In this document: in pieces, positions 35,287 through 44,497 of the stretch
Position numbering within the stretch: position 1 is the stretch's first letter
Layout of the letters: every line of letters starts with the position of its first letter
DNA from: Thermoleophilia bacterium
Lineage (GTDB): Bacteria; Actinomycetota; Thermoleophilia; Gaiellales; Gaiellaceae
Direction of reading: 5' to 3'
NCBI GenBank assembly: GCA_025925195.1
Contig: JAICLU010000002.1
Location: 1 to 51,218 of the forward strand
DNA: 51,218 nucleotides
Notes under the pieces: generated by a model
The model's input: only the letters and a program-made list of their open reading frames with translations
What the model was told of the DNA's origin: nothing
The model's database searches: none
Translations under genes and position numbers: made by a program

Positions 35287-35997
35287 CTACTGCGCGTCGG
35301 CCTTGCGCGTCGTGTGCGGCATGTCCGCACACCGGCGGTCGTAGCACTCGAGCACGCACTCCACCGCCTCGTCGACGTCGTCGGTCACAGTGAGCAGCTC
35401 GACATCCGCCGGCGACACCGTGCCCGCCGGGATCGCCTGCTCGCGAACCCAGGCAACGAGCGGCGCCCAGTACGAGCTCCCGAACAGCACGACCGGGAAG
35501 TGGAGGATCTTGCCGGTCTGGATCAGCGTCAGCGACTCGAACAGCTCGTCGACGGTGCCGAAGCCGCCGGGGAAGACGACGAAGCCCTCGGCGGCCTTCA
35601 CGAACATCGTCTTACGCGCGTAGAAGTGCGAGAACGTGAGGTCGATGTCGAGGTACGGGTTCGCGGCCTGCTCGTGCGGCAGCTTGATGTTGAAGCCGAC
35701 GGACAGCCCGCCGCCCTCCTTGCAGCCACGGTTCGCCGCCTCCATGACGCCGGGGCCGCCGCCGGTGACGACCGCCCACCCGGACTCGCCGAAGCGTTTC
35801 GCAGCCGCGCGCGCCTCGTCGTACGGCGCCGAGCCCTCGCGTACCCGCGCCGAGCCGAAGATCGACACTGCCGGGCGGTCGATCCGGTCGACCGCCTCGA
35901 AGCCGGCGAGGAACTCGTCCGCGATCCGCGCCGTGTGCGCGCGGAGCTCCTCCGTCGCCTCGTGCGCCTGATCGAGGAGCTGCCGGTCGTCGGTCAC
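35287..35997 (-). CDS. LOG-family protein (cytokinin riboside phosphoribohydrolase/lysine decarboxylase-like)
   Basis: GTG 35997; VSIFGSARV, VVTGGGPGVMEAANRG, VVFPGGFGTVDELFE. Confidence 0.92.
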   Translation of the reverse strand: MTDDRQLLDQAHEATEELRAHTARIADEFLAGFEAVDRIDRPAVSIFGSARVREGSAPYDEARAAAKRFGESGWAVVTGGGPGVMEAANRGCKEGGGLSVGFNIKLPHEQAANPYLDIDLTFSHFYARKTMFVKAAEGFVVFPGGFGTVDELFESLTLIQTGKILHFPVVLFGSSYWAPLVAWVREQAIPAGTVSPADVELLTVTDDVDEAVECVLECYDRRCADMPHTTRKADAQ

Positions 35998-36650
35998 AGC
36001 GCGCCGTTGATCCTCGTCGCGAGCATCCCGATCACGAGCAGCGCCGCCAGGCCGAGGTACAGCGCCCAGATCGCCGTCGCACGCGACCGGTCGGGCGCAA
36101 ACGCCTGAACGGGCACGCCGCCTTCGAAGCGGATCACCGGCATCCGCCATGCCTCGCGCGCCGCACGCAGGGTCTGGCCGCCGTCGAGGAAGCCGATCGG
36201 GAGCAGGTTGAACGCGTTGAGCAGGAAGCCCATGTTCGCGAGCACGAGCAGCATCTCCGACTCGCGCGCATGCCCGAACACCCATACGACCGCCGCCGCC
36301 GCGCCGCCGAACAGCGGCCCGGCGAGCGAGATCAGTGCGTTCCGCCACGGCGTCAGGCCCGCCTTCTCGATCATCACGTACGCGCCGATGAACGGGATGA
36401 ACGTCGGCATCGACACCTTCAGCCCCTGCCGGCGCGCCTCGAAGACGTGCCCGAGCTCGTGGATCGCGATCAGCAGCACGAACCCGAACGCGAACGACCA
36501 GCTGTGGAACCAGAACGAGAACGCGGCGACCGAGATGAAGAACGAGAAGAACTTCGCGAAGACGAAGCCGTACTTGATCGCCGCGAGCCCGATCGCCAGC
36601 GCGACCGACCCGATCCGTTCGAGCGAGTGGCGGATGCGTCCCTGGTTCAC
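35994..36650 (-). CDS. Site-2 protease (M50) family membrane metalloprotease
   Basis: GTG 36650; IAIHELGHVFEARRQG (HExxH), NLLPIGFLDGGQ. Confidence 0.92.
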   Translation of the reverse strand: MNQGRIRHSLERIGSVALAIGLAAIKYGFVFAKFFSFFISVAAFSFWFHSWSFAFGFVLLIAIHELGHVFEARRQGLKVSMPTFIPFIGAYVMIEKAGLTPWRNALISLAGPLFGGAAAAVVWVFGHARESEMLLVLANMGFLLNAFNLLPIGFLDGGQTLRAAREAWRMPVIRFEGGVPVQAFAPDRSRATAIWALYLGLAALLVIGMLATRINGAL

Positions 36651-37303
36651 GACCCTCTCCCGATCCATTCCTCGCCGCCGGCGTACACCTCTTTCTTCCA
36701 GAGCGGGATCGTCTCCTTGAGCGTGTCGATCGCCTCGCGGCACGCGTCGAGCGCGGCGGCGCGGTGGGCGGCCGAGACCGCGATCACGACGCTCGGCTCG
36801 CCGATCTCGACCCGGCCGGTGCGGTGGTGGATTGCGACCGCCGCGAGGCCGTGCTTCCCGGTCAGCTCGGCGCCGAGCCGGATGAGCATCGGCTCGGCCA
36901 TCTCCTCGAACGCCTCGTACTCGAGATACATGACGTCTCGGCCCCGCGACGACTGCCGCACCGTGCCGACGAACGAGGCGATCGCGCCGGCCTCGTCGCG
37001 CTCGACCTCGGCGATGACGCGTGACACGTCGAGCGGCTCGCCGGTGATCACGAAGTCGCCGCCCGACACGGGCGGGATCAGCGCCACCTCGTCACCGTCC
37101 TGCAAGGCGTGCGACCGGTCCACGTACTCGCGGTTCAGGGCGTAGAGCAGGCCGCCGGGCTCGTCGCCGAGCTCGAGCCGGGCCCAGACGTCGCCGACGA
37201 CGGCGACGTCGTCGAGCTCGAGACGTGAGACGCCGGCGCGCTCGCGCAGGCCGGCGAAGAGACGAACGGAAATCCGCACGACCTGGATCTTGCCCGACGG
37301 CAT
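36647..37303 (-). CDS. moaDE: MoaD-MoaE fusion (molybdopterin synthase)
   Basis: N-terminal MoaD VRISVRLFAGLRERAG...EVALIPPVSGG followed by MoaE GAIASFVGTVRQSSRGRDVMYLEYEAFEEMAE...IHHRTGRVEIGEPSVVIAVSAAHR...IPLWKKEVYAGGEEWIG. Start may be GTG 37279. Confidence 0.93.
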   Translation of the reverse strand: MPSGKIQVVRISVRLFAGLRERAGVSRLELDDVAVVGDVWARLELGDEPGGLLYALNREYVDRSHALQDGDEVALIPPVSGGDFVITGEPLDVSRVIAEVERDEAGAIASFVGTVRQSSRGRDVMYLEYEAFEEMAEPMLIRLGAELTGKHGLAAVAIHHRTGRVEIGEPSVVIAVSAAHRAAALDACREAIDTLKETIPLWKKEVYAGGEEWIGRGS

Positions 37304-37308
37304 ACCCT
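37303..37308 (+). promoter_or_regulatory. -10-like TACCCT 6 nt before ABC transporter ATG 37315
   Basis: TACCCT-gaaccg-ATG. Confidence 0.5.
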
Positions 37309-37314
37309 GAACCG

Positions 37315-39102
37315 ATGCCGGGTCATCGCTGGGGACCTGTCGAAGAGCCGCCGGAGCGCCCGGCCGACCCCGCGGTGCGCAGGGCGAATCTGCGCCGCGT
37401 GGTCGCGTTGTTCCGGCCGTACGGCGCCCGGCTCAGCGGCCTGCTCTCGCTGATCGTGGTCTCGGCCGCGCTCGGCGTCGTGCCGGCGTTCCTGCTGCGC
37501 GGCGTGATCGAGGCGATCCAGCACCGCGAGTCGCACAAGCTGTCGTGGTTCGCCGGCGGGATGATCGCGATCGCGATCGTCAGCGGCATCCTCGGCGTCC
37601 TCCAGACGCTGCTCTCGAACCAGGTCGGCCAGCGGGTGATGCACGACCTCCGCACGAAGGTGTTCCGCCACCTGCAGCGGCTCTCGCTGGCGTTCTTCAC
37701 CCGCACCCGCACGGGTGAGGTGCAGTCGCGCATCTCGAACGACATCGGCGGCGTGCAGAGCGTCGTCACGAACACCGCCACCTCGATCGCGTCGAACGTC
37801 ACGTCGGTGATCGCAACGATGATCGGCATGCTCGCGCTGAGCTGGCAGCTCGCGCTGTTCGCCTTCGCGCTCATCCCGCTGTTCGTCTTCCTGACCCGTC
37901 GCGTCGGCAACGAGCGCCGGAAGATCGCGAAGACGACGCAGGAGACGCTCGCCGACATCTCCAGCCTCGTCCAGGAGTCGCTCTCGGTCAGCGGCATCCT
38001 GCTCGGCAAGACGATGGGTCGTACGGACGAGCTCGCCGACCGGTTCGACCGCGACTCGCTGCGGCTGTCCGAGCTCGAGGTGCGCCAGCGGATGGCCGGC
38101 CGCTGGGTGATGGCGACGATCCAGACGAGCTTCTCGATCATGCCGGCCGCGATCTACTGGTTCGGCGGGCTGACGCACGTCGTCTCGATCGCGACGATCA
38201 TCGCGTTCACGACGCTGCAGACGCGGCTGTTCTTTCCCGTCGGATCGCTGCTCGGCGTCAGCCTCGACGTGCAGACGTCGCTCGCGCTCTTCGACCGGAT
38301 CTTCGAGTACCTCGACGAGCGCGTCGACATCGACGAGCAGCCCGACGCGCGGTCGACCGCGGTTGCCGGGGACGTCGTCTTCGACGGCGTCTGGTTCCGC
38401 TACGGCACTGAATGGACGCTGCGCGACGTCTCGTTCGTCGTGCCGGAGGGGACGACGACGGCTCTCGTCGGAGAGACGGGCTCGGGCAAGACGACGCTCG
38501 CGTACCTCGCTGCTCGCCTGTACGACGTGGAGCGCGGCAGCGTGTCGATCGGCGTAGTCGACGTGCGCGACCTCTCATTCCGCGCGCTGGCGAGCCTCGT
38601 CGGCGTCGTCTCGCAGGAGACGTATCTCTTCCATGCCTCCGTGCGCGAGAACCTGCGCTTCGCGAAGCCCGACGCGACCGACGTCGAGATCGAGCGCGCC
38701 GCGGCGGCCGCGCGCATCCACCACGTGATCGCCGCGCTCCCCGAGGGCTACGACACCGTCGTCGGCGAGCGCGGCTATCGCTTCTCGGGCGGCGAGAAGC
38801 AGCGGATCGCGATCGCCCGCACCGTGCTCCGGAACCCGCCGATCCTCGTGCTCGACGAGGCGACGAGCTCGCTCGACACCGAGACGGAGCGGCTTGTGCA
38901 GGAGGCGCTCGACGGGCTCTCCGCCGGGCGGACGACGATCGCGATCGCGCACAGGCTCTCGACCGTCCGCGACGCCGACCAGATCGTCGTCCTCGACCAC
39001 GGCGAGGTGGTCGAGCGCGGGACGCACGACGAGCTGATCGTCGCCGGGGGGCGTTACACGACGCTCGCCGCGCGCGACGCGGACGCGATGCTCGTTGACT
39101 GA
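37315..39102 (+). CDS. ABC transporter, fused permease/ATPase (exporter type)
   Basis: Six-TM domain; ALVGETGSGKTTLAYLAARLYD, FSGGEKQRIAIARTVLRNPPILVLDEATSSLDTETE. Confidence 0.95.
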   Translation: MPGHRWGPVEEPPERPADPAVRRANLRRVVALFRPYGARLSGLLSLIVVSAALGVVPAFLLRGVIEAIQHRESHKLSWFAGGMIAIAIVSGILGVLQTLLSNQVGQRVMHDLRTKVFRHLQRLSLAFFTRTRTGEVQSRISNDIGGVQSVVTNTATSIASNVTSVIATMIGMLALSWQLALFAFALIPLFVFLTRRVGNERRKIAKTTQETLADISSLVQESLSVSGILLGKTMGRTDELADRFDRDSLRLSELEVRQRMAGRWVMATIQTSFSIMPAAIYWFGGLTHVVSIATIIAFTTLQTRLFFPVGSLLGVSLDVQTSLALFDRIFEYLDERVDIDEQPDARSTAVAGDVVFDGVWFRYGTEWTLRDVSFVVPEGTTTALVGETGSGKTTLAYLAARLYDVERGSVSIGVVDVRDLSFRALASLVGVVSQETYLFHASVRENLRFAKPDATDVEIERAAAAARIHHVIAALPEGYDTVVGERGYRFSGGEKQRIAIARTVLRNPPILVLDEATSSLDTETERLVQEALDGLSAGRTTIAIAHRLSTVRDADQIVVLDHGEVVERGTHDELIVAGGRYTTLAARDADAMLVD

Positions 39103-39119
39103 TCGTTCAGTCGCTTTTT
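39097..39119 (+). terminator. Intrinsic-type terminator overlapping ABC transporter stop codon
   Basis: gactga-tcgt-tcagtc followed by gcttttt; TGA stop lies in the left arm. Confidence 0.6.
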
Positions 39120-39167
39120 GACCGACGATTCAGTCGAACATTCGTCGAGCGATTCCCGTTTCGGGAG

Positions 39168-39201
39168 GAAATGGGACGGCAAAGAAGGGCCGTCTCATTT
39201 C
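39168..39201 (+). other. 13-bp hairpin (one G-U) in the 5' region of the S53 peptidase gene
   Basis: gaaatgggacggc (39168-39180) / gccgtctcatttc (39189-39201), 8-nt loop. Confidence 0.65.
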
Positions 39202-39229
39202 ATCCTTCGATCCCCCAGGGAGGGACTCG

Positions 39230-41626
39230 ATGCCAGCAGGTCTCCGTCGCCCATGGCACCGGCGCGCACAGCTCGCGCTCGCGGCCATGGGCGTCCTCGC
39301 ACTGGTCGGAGCGGCCGGCCAGGCCCGCGCCGGCGGCGCCACGTCGCCGGTCGCCAGCGCCGCCGTCCGCAACCTCGGACTCGCGACGCTCGTCGGTCCG
39401 GTCCCGGCCTCGCAGCCGCTGACCGTCGGCGTGTACCTGAAGAACCCGAACCAGGCCGCCGAAGATGCGTACGCGAAGCAGCTCTACGACCCGGCAAGCG
39501 CGAACTACCAGAACTTCCTCGACCCGGACACGTTCAACAGCGAGTTCGGCGTGCCCGCCGCGACGACCGACGCCGCGACCGCGTGGCTCTCGGGCGCAGG
39601 GCTGGCCGTCAGCCGGCCCGAGGGCGCGACGAACTACCTGCTCGCGACCGGCACGGCCGGTCAGATCGAGTCGGCGTTCGGCACGCAGCTCAACCGGTAC
39701 ACCGCCAACGGGCGCGCGTTCTACGCGAACGCGACCGTGCCGTCGGCCCCGAGCTCGCTCGGCGTCGGGCACGTGCTCGGGCTGAACGACGTGAACCAGC
39801 TGTTCACGCCGCGCGTGGCCGCGACCGGAACGTCAACGACGTCCGTCGCCGGCATTCCGACGAACGGCTCGACGCCGAAGACCGGGCTGCTCAGCCCGCA
39901 GGACCTGTGGTCGATCTACGACCTGCCGTCCACGAACCGCGGCGCCGGCCAGTCGATGGCGATCTTCGGCTGGGGCGTCACCGACCCGGTCGTCCCCGAC
40001 CTGCGCTCGTTCGAGGCGGAGTGGGGGCTGCCCGGCGTGCCGGTGACGGTGAAGATGTACGGCGACACGTCGACACCCGACACGAGTGGCGACGGCGCCA
40101 CCGGCGAGTGGGAGCTCGACACGCAGGCGTCGACCGGCATGGCGCCCGACGTCGTCTCCGAGACGCTCTACTTCGCACACCACAACTCCGAGACCGATTC
40201 GCTCGCGGCGTTCGTCGGTTGGGCGAACGACAAGAAGGGCCCGCTGCAGGGGAGCGCGTCGTTCGGCGAGTGCGAGAACGTCGGCAACGCGAACGCGGTG
40301 CTGACCGACGGGATGGAAGTGCCCGGAGACGCGATCCTCGAGCAGGCGGCGGTCGAGGGACGCACGCTCTTCGCGTCGACCGGCGACACGGGATCGTCGT
40401 GCCCGATCGCGCCCGAGAGCACGAACGGGCTCGCGACGCAGGGCTACCCGGGTCTCGAGTGGCCGTCGGTGAGCCCGTGGGCGGTCGCCGTCGGCGGCAC
40501 CGTGCTGCAGGGTGACGGGGACACGCCGGAGAAGCGCTTCGCCGAGTCGGCGTGGGCGTACACCGGCGGCGGCAACTCGACCGGCGAGGCAGCCGGCAGC
40601 TACCAGCAGGGCGTCGCTCCGACGAGCTGCATCTTCGATCCGGACGGCAATCCATACGTCCCGGTCCTCGGCGCGGCCGCGCCGCTCTGCCGCTCGACGC
40701 CGGATGTCGCCTCGATCTCCGGCGACGTCGCAACCGGCAACGGCCTGTCGATCACGAACGACAGCGGCTCGGACGAGCAGGGCGCAGGGACGAGCCTCTC
40801 GTCGCCGCTCTGGCTCGGCTTCTGGACACGCATTCAGGCTGCCGCGAAGGGCAAGGGACTCGGATTTGCCAACTACTCGATCTACAAGCTGGCGAAGTCG
40901 TCCGGCGGCCGCGACTTCTACGACATCACGATCGGCGACAACCAGCCGTATCCCGCGAAGCCCGGCTACGACAACGCGAGCGGCTGGGGCACGCCGGAGG
41001 TCACGCAGATCATGCAGGACCTGACGGGCCGCCTCACGCCGTCGCACGACGTCGCGCCGGCTCCGGTCGTCACGACCGCGACGACGACGTGCTCGCCCGT
41101 CTTCTCCGACGTCGCGGGTGACGACTCGTACTCGGTGGAGGGCCAGTCCCTCGCCGCGCAGGGCACGAGCCCGCAGCTCGACATCACCGGCGGGCAGATG
41201 CAGCTCTCGCCCGACGGACAGACGTTGCGCACGATCATCACGGTGAAGGATCTGTCGACGACGGTGCCGACCGGCGGCGTCGAGAACGACTACAACTTCA
41301 TCTGGACGTTCGGCGGCACGCAGTACTTCACGCAGCTCGCGGTCGAGCCGGGTGGCGTCGTCAATGCGTACGACGGCCAGCTCGTGCATCTCTCGCTCGA
41401 GAGCCGCTACCAGCAGCTGCACGTCGACACCGGTGTGCTCACACCGGGGCCGAACGGGACGGTCGAGGTCGACGTCCCGCTCGCGAACGTGCCGGGCATC
41501 GTCGCGGGCTCGGAGCTCGTGCGTCCGTCCGCCGCGTCGTACGTGCGTGAGGGGCTGCTCGCCGCCCCGCTCGAGCCGGTCGACTCGGCCGGCCCGACCG
41601 ACGACTACCTCGTCGGGGGGTGCTGA
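39230..41626 (+). CDS. S53-family (sedolisin/kumamolisin-like) secreted peptidase with propeptide and C-terminal extension
   Basis: Signal peptide; prodomain YAKQLYDPASANYQNFLDPDTFNSEFG; catalytic EWELD, STGD and GTSLSSP motifs; about 200-aa C-terminal domain. Confidence 0.9.
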   Translation: MPAGLRRPWHRRAQLALAAMGVLALVGAAGQARAGGATSPVASAAVRNLGLATLVGPVPASQPLTVGVYLKNPNQAAEDAYAKQLYDPASANYQNFLDPDTFNSEFGVPAATTDAATAWLSGAGLAVSRPEGATNYLLATGTAGQIESAFGTQLNRYTANGRAFYANATVPSAPSSLGVGHVLGLNDVNQLFTPRVAATGTSTTSVAGIPTNGSTPKTGLLSPQDLWSIYDLPSTNRGAGQSMAIFGWGVTDPVVPDLRSFEAEWGLPGVPVTVKMYGDTSTPDTSGDGATGEWELDTQASTGMAPDVVSETLYFAHHNSETDSLAAFVGWANDKKGPLQGSASFGECENVGNANAVLTDGMEVPGDAILEQAAVEGRTLFASTGDTGSSCPIAPESTNGLATQGYPGLEWPSVSPWAVAVGGTVLQGDGDTPEKRFAESAWAYTGGGNSTGEAAGSYQQGVAPTSCIFDPDGNPYVPVLGAAAPLCRSTPDVASISGDVATGNGLSITNDSGSDEQGAGTSLSSPLWLGFWTRIQAAAKGKGLGFANYSIYKLAKSSGGRDFYDITIGDNQPYPAKPGYDNASGWGTPEVTQIMQDLTGRLTPSHDVAPAPVVTTATTTCSPVFSDVAGDDSYSVEGQSLAAQGTSPQLDITGGQMQLSPDGQTLRTIITVKDLSTTVPTGGVENDYNFIWTFGGTQYFTQLAVEPGGVVNAYDGQLVHLSLESRYQQLHVDTGVLTPGPNGTVEVDVPLANVPGIVAGSELVRPSAASYVREGLLAAPLEPVDSAGPTDDYLVGGC

Positions 41627-41628
41627 CG

Positions 41629-42849
41629 ATGAAGAAGCTCGCCGTCTTCGCAGCCCTGGCTGCGATCGCCGCCGGTGTCGCCGCGTCTGCGGGCGACGCC
41701 GGCGGCCCCGTCCTCCAGCCGTTCTGCACGGTGGGGCCGATCCGCTGCATGTCGTCGCTCCGCCTCGACCTGCCGATCGTCGCGCAGGCGACGGCGGCGC
41801 ACAGCGGGCTCGGCGCCCACGACCTGCAGCAGGCGTACAACCTGGTGTCCGCCGCCGCGACGCGCGGCGGCACGCAGACGGTCGCGCTCGTCGACGCGTA
41901 CGACGACCCGACGATCGAGTCGGACCTCGCGACGTACCGGGCGTACTACGGCCTGCCGCCGTGCACGACCGCGAACGGCTGCTTCAGGAAGGTGAACCAG
42001 GACGGCGAGCAGGGCAACTACCCGCTCGCGAACCCGGACTGGGACCCGGAGATCGCACTCGACACGGAAATGGTGTCGGCGATCTGCCCGCTCTGTCGCA
42101 TCCTGCTCGTCGAGGCGAACTCGGCCGATGAGACGACGGTCATGTCCAACCCGGTACAGCACTCCGATCTCGGAGCCTCGGTCGACACGGCGGTCAACCT
42201 CGGCGCGACCGAGGTCTCGAACAGCTACGGCAGCGCGGGCCCGGAGCCGGACCAGACGTTCTGGGACCACTACTACGACCATCCCGGCGTCGCGATCACC
42301 GCGAGCTCGGGCGACGAGGACTACGGGACGATCTGGCCCGCCGCCTCGCCGTACGTCACCGCCGTCGGCGGCACGGAGCTCGTCGCCGCCCCGGCGACGG
42401 CGCGCGGGTGGAGCGAGAGCGTCTGGGGCAGCGCCCTGCCGGGGACGCTGCCGAACGAGGCGCAGGGCGGCGGCAGCGGCTGCTCGCTCTGGGAGCCGAA
42501 GCCGGCGTGGCAGCACGACGCCGGCTGCTCGGGCCGCACGGTCGCCGACGTGTCGGCGGTCGCGGACAACGTCGCGATCTACGACTCGTCGCTCGAGATC
42601 GGCGGCTGGGGCGTCGTCGCAGGGACGAGCGTCAGCTCGCCGATCATCGCGAGCGTGTATGCGCTCGCCGGCAACGCGAAGTCGGTCGTCTACGGCTCGT
42701 ATCCGTACGGCCACACGAGCCACCTCAACGACGTCGTCGAGGGCTCGAACTTCACGCCGTCGTCCGTGTGCGGGTATCTCTGCACGGCCGAGCCGGGGTA
42801 CGACGGGCCGACCGGCAACGGCACGCCGAACGGCATCGGCGGGTTCTAG
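41629..42849 (+). CDS. S53-like secreted peptidase lacking an obvious propeptide
   Basis: Signal peptide then GLGAHDLQQAYNLVSAAATRGGTQTVALVDAYDDPTIESDLATYRAYYGLP; EIALD, SSGDEDYG, GTSVSSP. Confidence 0.88.
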   Translation: MKKLAVFAALAAIAAGVAASAGDAGGPVLQPFCTVGPIRCMSSLRLDLPIVAQATAAHSGLGAHDLQQAYNLVSAAATRGGTQTVALVDAYDDPTIESDLATYRAYYGLPPCTTANGCFRKVNQDGEQGNYPLANPDWDPEIALDTEMVSAICPLCRILLVEANSADETTVMSNPVQHSDLGASVDTAVNLGATEVSNSYGSAGPEPDQTFWDHYYDHPGVAITASSGDEDYGTIWPAASPYVTAVGGTELVAAPATARGWSESVWGSALPGTLPNEAQGGGSGCSLWEPKPAWQHDAGCSGRTVADVSAVADNVAIYDSSLEIGGWGVVAGTSVSSPIIASVYALAGNAKSVVYGSYPYGHTSHLNDVVEGSNFTPSSVCGYLCTAEPGYDGPTGNGTPNGIGGF

Positions 42850-42854
42850 GCGAG

Positions 42855-42884
42855 CGGAGGGGTCGCGTGCGCGCGGCCCCTCCG
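42855..42884 (+). terminator. GC-rich hairpin after S53 peptidase gene
   Basis: cggaggggtcgc (42855-42866) / gcggcccctccg (42873-42884), one G-U; no T-tract. Confidence 0.6.
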
Positions 42885-42893
42885 TCACCACCG

Positions 42894-42899
42894 TACGAT
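42894..42899 (+). promoter_or_regulatory. -10-like TACGAT 7 nt before mutase GTG 42907
   Basis: TACGAT-tggccgc-GTG. Confidence 0.55.
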
Positions 42900-42906
42900 T
42901 GGCCGC

Positions 42907-44451
42907 GTGGATCCGAAGCCCGTCTACACCGCGGCCGACGCGCCGCGCGAGCTCGAGGCGCCGGGCGAGTATCCGTTCACACGCGGGCCGTACCGCGACA
43001 TGTATCGCGGCCGGCCGTGGACGATCCGCCAGTACGCGGGGTTTGCTTCGGCCGAGGAGTCCAACGAGCGCTACCGGTACCTGCTGGCGGCGGGGCAGAC
43101 GGGCCTGTCGATCGCGTTCGACCTGCCCACGCAGCTCGGCTACGACTCGGACGACCCGCGCGCGCTCGGCGAGGTCGGCCGCACCGGCGTCGCGATCGAC
43201 TCGCTCGCCGACATGCGCGTCCTGCTCGACGGCATCCCGCTCGACACCGTGTCGACGTCGATGACGATCAACGCGCCGGCGTCGTTGCTCCTGCTGCTGT
43301 ACGAGCTCGTCGCCGAGGAGCAGGGCGTCGCGTCGGCCGAGTTGCGCGGCACGGTGCAGAACGACATCCTCAAGGAGTACGTCGCGCGCGGGAACTACAT
43401 CTTCCCGCCGCGGCCCTCGATGCGCCTGACGACGGATCTGTTCGCCTATTGCGCCGAGCGGATCCCGAGGTGGAACACGATCTCGATTTCCGGGTACCAC
43501 ATCCGCGAGGCGGGGTCTTCGGCGGTGCAGGAGCTCGCGTTCACGCTCGCGAACGGCATCGCGTACTGCGCGGCGGCCGTCGAGGCCGGGTTGTCGCCCG
43601 ACGAGTTCGGGACGCGTCTCTCCTTCTTCTTCAACGCGCACAACGACTTCTTCGTCGAGGTGGCGAAGTTCCGCGCGGCGCGGCGCCTCTGGGCGCGGAT
43701 CATGAAGGAGCGGTTCGGCGCGACGAACCCGAAGGCGCTCGCTCTGCGCTTTCACGCACAGACGGGCGGCTCGACGCTCACGGCGCAGCAGCCTGAGAAC
43801 AACATCGTCCGGGTTGCGATCCAGGCGTTCGCCGCAGTCTGCGGCGGCACGCAGTCGTTGCACACGAACGGCTTCGACGAGGCGCTTGCGCTGCCGACGC
43901 AGCACTCGGCGACGCTCGCGCTGCGCACGCAGCAGGTGCTCGCGGCGGAGGCGGGCGCGACGAACACGGCCGACCCGCTCGGCGGCTCGTACTACGTCGA
44001 GGCCCTGACCGACGAGCTCGAGGCCGGCGCATGGGAGCTGATCGGCCGCGTCGACGAGCTCGGTGGGGCCGTCGCGGCGATCGAGGCCGGCTTCGTCCAG
44101 GAGGAGATCGAGCAGTCGGCCTTCGAGTGGCAGCAGCAGGTCGAGCACGGCGAGCGCGTGATCGTCGGCGTCAACAAGTACGCGGAGGACGCCGCGGAGC
44201 GCGTCGAGCTGCACCGCATCGACCCCGCCGCCGAGCGGCGCCAGCTCGAGCGAACTGCGCGTGTCCGCGCCGAGCGCGACGCTGATGCCGCGGCCGCGGC
44301 TCTCGACGCCGTCCGCGAGGCCGCCCGCGTCGAGACGAATCTCCTGCCGCCGATGCGCGGGGCCCTGCGGGCTCTCTGCACGGTCGGCGAGATCTGCGAG
44401 GTTCTGCGGGCGGAATGGGGCATGTACGACCAGGTTCGACTCCGCCCGTAG
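42907..44451 (+). CDS. Methylmalonyl-CoA mutase large (catalytic) subunit, no B12-binding domain
   Basis: [101 protein letters not shown]. Confidence 0.96.
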   Translation: MDPKPVYTAADAPRELEAPGEYPFTRGPYRDMYRGRPWTIRQYAGFASAEESNERYRYLLAAGQTGLSIAFDLPTQLGYDSDDPRALGEVGRTGVAIDSLADMRVLLDGIPLDTVSTSMTINAPASLLLLLYELVAEEQGVASAELRGTVQNDILKEYVARGNYIFPPRPSMRLTTDLFAYCAERIPRWNTISISGYHIREAGSSAVQELAFTLANGIAYCAAAVEAGLSPDEFGTRLSFFFNAHNDFFVEVAKFRAARRLWARIMKERFGATNPKALALRFHAQTGGSTLTAQQPENNIVRVAIQAFAAVCGGTQSLHTNGFDEALALPTQHSATLALRTQQVLAAEAGATNTADPLGGSYYVEALTDELEAGAWELIGRVDELGGAVAAIEAGFVQEEIEQSAFEWQQQVEHGERVIVGVNKYAEDAAERVELHRIDPAAERRQLERTARVRAERDADAAAAALDAVREAARVETNLLPPMRGALRALCTVGEICEVLRAEWGMYDQVRLRP

Positions 44452-44497
44452 CCGGGTAGCGGACCACCGTCGTCAGTCCGCAACAGGGGGAGGACCC

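Noticed and set aside
39097-39112. TetR-type operator gactgatcgttcagtc
   Set aside because: It is followed by gcttttt and overlaps a stop codon, so an intrinsic terminator is more likely; no adjacent TetR gene.
41605-44214. 869-aa minus-strand ORF
   Set aside because: Antisense to the S53-like peptidase and methylmalonyl-CoA mutase; composition is artefactual and no motifs are seen.
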